From: Chloroflexota bacterium | GTDB lineage: Bacteria > Chloroflexota > Anaerolineae > Fen-1058 | Direction: 5' to 3' | Length of the DNA: 7,733 nt | Assembly: GCA_016219235.1 (NCBI GenBank) | Contig: JACRBO010000030.1 | Location: 1 to 7,733, forward strand | In this document: positions 6,901 through 7,733 of the stretch, piece by piece | How the letters are laid out: each line of letters begins with the position of its first letter | Position numbering within the stretch: the stretch's first letter is position 1 | The notes under the pieces: generated by a model | What the model was told of the DNA's origin: nothing | Database searches by the model: none | The model's input: only the letters and a program-made list of their open reading frames with translations | Position numbers and translations under genes: made by a program

Positions 6901-7733
6901 CCCGTATTCTTCCGACAGTTCCGCGTGATACGTCTGATAACCGGGCGCGAGAATGACTGCGCCGACGCGCAGCGTTTCTTCGCGCGCGATCATATCGTGA
7001 TCGATCGCGTTGACGCCGCAGGCAAATGTGCAGCTCATGCACTCGGAGCAAATGCCACAGGCCAGGCAGCGGGCGGCTTCCTGCTGCGCCGATTGATCGT
7101 CGTAGCCCCCTTCGACCTCGACGAAGTTATCGATGCGCCGCTCGACCGGCAGTTCGGGCAGCGGCACACGCGGCTGGCGTTTGATCTCGCCCCGCGCGAT
7201 GCGCGCAGCAATCTCGTCGCGCGTCAACTTCACTATCGGCAGTTCGGGTCGCGGCGGCGGTTCAAGCCGTTCCTGCTGAAGGTAGCGCAGGATCGATCGG
7301 GCGGCGGTATGACCGCTGTCCACCGCCTCGATCACGAACGCCGTGCCAGAAACACTGTCGCCCGCGGCAAACACACCCTCACGCGTCGCGGCGAGCGTGT
7401 TGGGATTGACCGCGATCAGCTTGCGGCCCGTCAGGCCGACACCGGCATCATCGGGGATGAAGGCCAGACCGGCGCGCTGCCCTACTGAGAAGATCACCGT
7501 GTCGCAATCGATCACGTGCGTGGAGTCCGGCACTTTCTCGACGTTGAGCCGCCCCGCCTCGTCGAAGCTAAACGACGCGACGCGCCTGCACTCGACGCCG
7601 AAGACGCGGCCGTGTTCGTCGCCCAGGATTCTTTCAAAGGTGCGGCCTTCATGCAAGATGATGCCTTCGTCATGCGCGGCCTGCACTTCCCACTTATGCG
7701 CCGGAATCTTGTCGCCGCTTTCGAGGCAGGCCA
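3976..7733 (-). CDS. hdrA: HdrA-like FAD/Fe-S oxidoreductase with N-terminal GltD-like module (5' end outside window)
   Basis: This is the flavin-containing core of a cytoplasmic heterodisulfide-reductase-type complex, the subunit proposed to split electron pairs. The frame is open to the right edge; GTG at 7686 is only the first visible start-like codon, and 15 sensible codons precede it (ending PAHKWE), so the true start lies outside. Numbering from that GTG: a GltD-like FAD/NAD(P) module ends near 145 (GVFAAGDSVSG at 104-114). A cysteine cluster follows (C207, C210, C213, C216, C219, C223), then an HdrA-like half with QCVG and YCSAVCC at 305-322. A second HdrA copy starts near 560 (VCHCGSNIGG, later YTCS) with an FAD motif GGGVAG at 705-710 and QCVG...YCSRICC at 937-951. 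Two ferredoxin clusters end it (C1146/1149/1152/1156 and C1184/1187/1190/1194). Repeat-derived insertions sit near 396-456, 740-783, 819-835, 870-930 and 1010-1030. No internal stop is present. The family call is firm; the NAD(P) partner is inferred. Confidence 0.93.
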   Translation of the reverse strand, partial: ACLESGDKIPAHKWEVQAAHDEGIILHEGRTFERILGDEHGRVFGVECRRVASFSFDEAGRLNVEKVPDSTHVIDCDTVIFSVGQRAGLAFIPDDAGVGLTGRKLIAVNPNTLAATREGVFAAGDSVSGTAFVIEAVDSGHTAARSILRYLQQERLEPPPRPELPIVKLTRDEIAARIARGEIKRQPRVPLPELPVERRIDNFVEVEGGYDDQSAQQEAARCLACGICSECMSCTFACGVNAIDHDMIAREETLRVGAVILAPGYQTYHAELSEEYGLGRYPNVITSLQFERLLSASGPTRGHVQRPSDGHEPRRVAFLQCVGSRDQSHDYCSAVCCMYATKEAVIAKQHQPDLHVQVFMMDMRAFSKGYWSYFERARDRYGVQYTRCRLSDLREDPVTHNLVVRYSSSTGNWSIGQSVTGQSVTGQFVTDQSVTGQSGNQPSVDQLPINQLPIDQSPINQLPVDQSPITEQFDLVVLSVGMEISPAVRDLGKRLGIQLDEYGFCHTVHFNPLETSRAGIYAVGPFREPKDIPESIVEASGAAAAAATQLASARFALTTAREFPPERDVRGEAPRVGVFVCHCGSNIGGYLDVPDVADYAQTLPGVVHAEANLYTCSQDSIRRISEQIREHRLNRVVVASCTPLTHQPLFQDCLRNAGLNPYLFEMANIRNQCSWVHSNDRAAATAKARDLVRMAAARAALLQPQYTLDVPVRQTALIVGGGVAGLTAAVSLAEQGFAVHLVEREAELGGNLRQASPPGPLSRKRKEVFGRGGASAPPSPEALLDSGEGGQGDEARNPQAILRQLVERVNSNPLITVHLHSRVSATSGFMGNFTSTVQDARGKRQDVEHGVTILATGAQEYRGPEYGFGTHPNIITQQQFEAMLTGDRSTGRLVDRSISQSVIGNRSTGQSGNQLPVDQSPVDQLPIDQSPVDQSPVDQLPIDHLSNIVMIQCVGPAEKYCSRICCTVALKNALALKAQRPDAQVIVLYKDIRAYGFKERLYTAAREHGVIFMRYDDDHRPEVVIGDQGTGIGDQESAIRNRQSEILVHAWDPILHRSITLRPDLVILSMPVVPRDDAPEVAKLFKVSLDADGFFLEAHVKLRPVDFASDGVIMAGKAHNPKLLEETMIQAQAAAARAARVLSHESLTAGGRVAVVDDSKCTGCLTCVRICPFGVPKIKANLSGVGNIMGAAYIEAAVCQGCGSCVAECPAQAIQLMHYTDAQMVAKTHALLEANVGFVPVKEIATTQVGS
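4597..4659. repeat. Nine heptamers inside hdrA, NNCTGAT family
   Basis: Nine 7-nt units such as TTCTGAT, TGCCGAT, TCCTGAT and CCCTGAT run end to end. Together they are 63 nt, exactly 21 codons, and encode a polar stretch (IGDQGTGIGDQ onward, residues about 1010-1030) that interrupts the second HdrA copy without shifting the frame. Confidence 0.88.
4901..5076. repeat. Palindromic repeat cluster A inside hdrA
   Basis: The left arm holds six 15-nt units (4901-4990) of the form TGGTCAACTGGTGAT. A centre near GGTTGCCTGATTGACC is followed by a right arm of 7- and 8-nt units (GATTGACC, GATTACC) of opposite sense, giving a long imperfect hairpin. In hdrA it encodes a five-residue repeat, [VI]DQ[LS]P, plus a Ser/Gly/Arg-rich part (residues about 872-930), placed just before the IQCVG strand. 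Confidence 0.9.
5195..5229. repeat. Five heptamers inside hdrA, TGCAAGA family
   Basis: On the minus strand the units read AGCACGG, TGCAAGA, TGCACGA, GGCAAGA and GGCAAGA. They encode part of the polar stretch VQDARGKRQDV (residues about 822-832). The units match the tract between mvhD and metV. Confidence 0.75.
5342..5469. repeat. GC-rich inverted-repeat element inside hdrA
   Basis: The ends form an inverted repeat of about 28-30 bp: GCCTCATCCCCCTGGCCCCC at the left and a near-complement ending GGGGGGTGAGGC at the right. An inner pair (GGAGAAGGGGGAGC and GCTCCCCCTCTCCC) adds a second hairpin. In hdrA it encodes a Pro/Gly/Ser/Arg-rich segment (residues about 740-783) just after the FAD-binding GGNLRQ, with the frame kept open. 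Confidence 0.85.
6322..6510. repeat. Palindromic repeat cluster B inside hdrA
   Basis: It has the same design as cluster A: a left arm with TGATTGGTCAA and GGTAACTGG units, a centre near GGTTGCCCGATTGACC (6411-6426), and a right arm of inverted GATTGCCC and AGTTACC units. It encodes residues about 396-456, including a QSVTG repeat and an INQLP/VDQSP repeat, in the first HdrA half just before FDLVVLSVG. Confidence 0.9.

Noticed and set aside
3976..7733. Duplicated HdrA halves as an assembly artefact
   Set aside because: The two halves differ at most positions and have different domain content, so they are an old duplication or fusion, not a repeated read.

Overview
The window carries one strand-uniform gene cluster, all read on the minus strand. 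In transcription order (high to low coordinate) it runs: a very large HdrA-type flavo-iron-sulfur protein (3976 to the right edge, 5' end missing), an MvhD-type electron-transfer subunit (3381-3815), a MetV-type zinc/cysteine protein (2614-3297), a MetF-type methylenetetrahydrofolate reductase (1573-2610), and a fused HdrC-HdrB subunit (141-1562). A further small reading frame may begin at 88 and leave the left edge. MetV, MetF and HdrCB are tightly packed. Each has a strong Shine-Dalgarno sequence, and the last two of these lie across the stop codon of the gene before.

The gene set matches the soluble MetFV-HdrABC-MvhD type of methylenetetrahydrofolate reductase known from acetogens such as Moorella. 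MetF carries out the C1 step of the methyl branch of the Wood-Ljungdahl pathway. The Hdr/MvhD proteins form a flavin and Fe-S relay, thought to couple that step to other electron carriers. HdrA here carries a GltD-like FAD/NAD(P)-type module upstream of two HdrA-like halves, which suggests that a pyridine nucleotide is one partner. No hydrogenase gene lies in the window.

The most notable signal is in mvhD. Its frame contains one UGA (3609-3611) exactly where the family has a conserved Cys (VAG-C-x-PGDCHY), and the frame then continues to the normal family C-terminus. Immediately downstream is a two-tier stem-loop with a perfect 7-bp upper stem (3575-3593) and a G-containing loop at the spacing expected of a bacterial SECIS. 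I read this as a selenoprotein MvhD with Sec at residue 69, and annotate one gene rather than two fragments or a pseudogene.

The second theme is repeats. At least eight tracts of heptamer, 15-mer or palindromic repeats are present. Five lie inside the hdrA coding frame without breaking it, one covers the end of mvhD, one fills the mvhD-metV gap, and one MITE-like palindrome of 95 bp fills the hdrA-mvhD gap.

The GC-rich, anaerobic C1-metabolism gene content with many short-period and palindromic repeats suggests an uncultured or anaerobic Chloroflexota (Anaerolineae-like) bacterium. That is an inference from style and gene content; no taxonomic marker is present.
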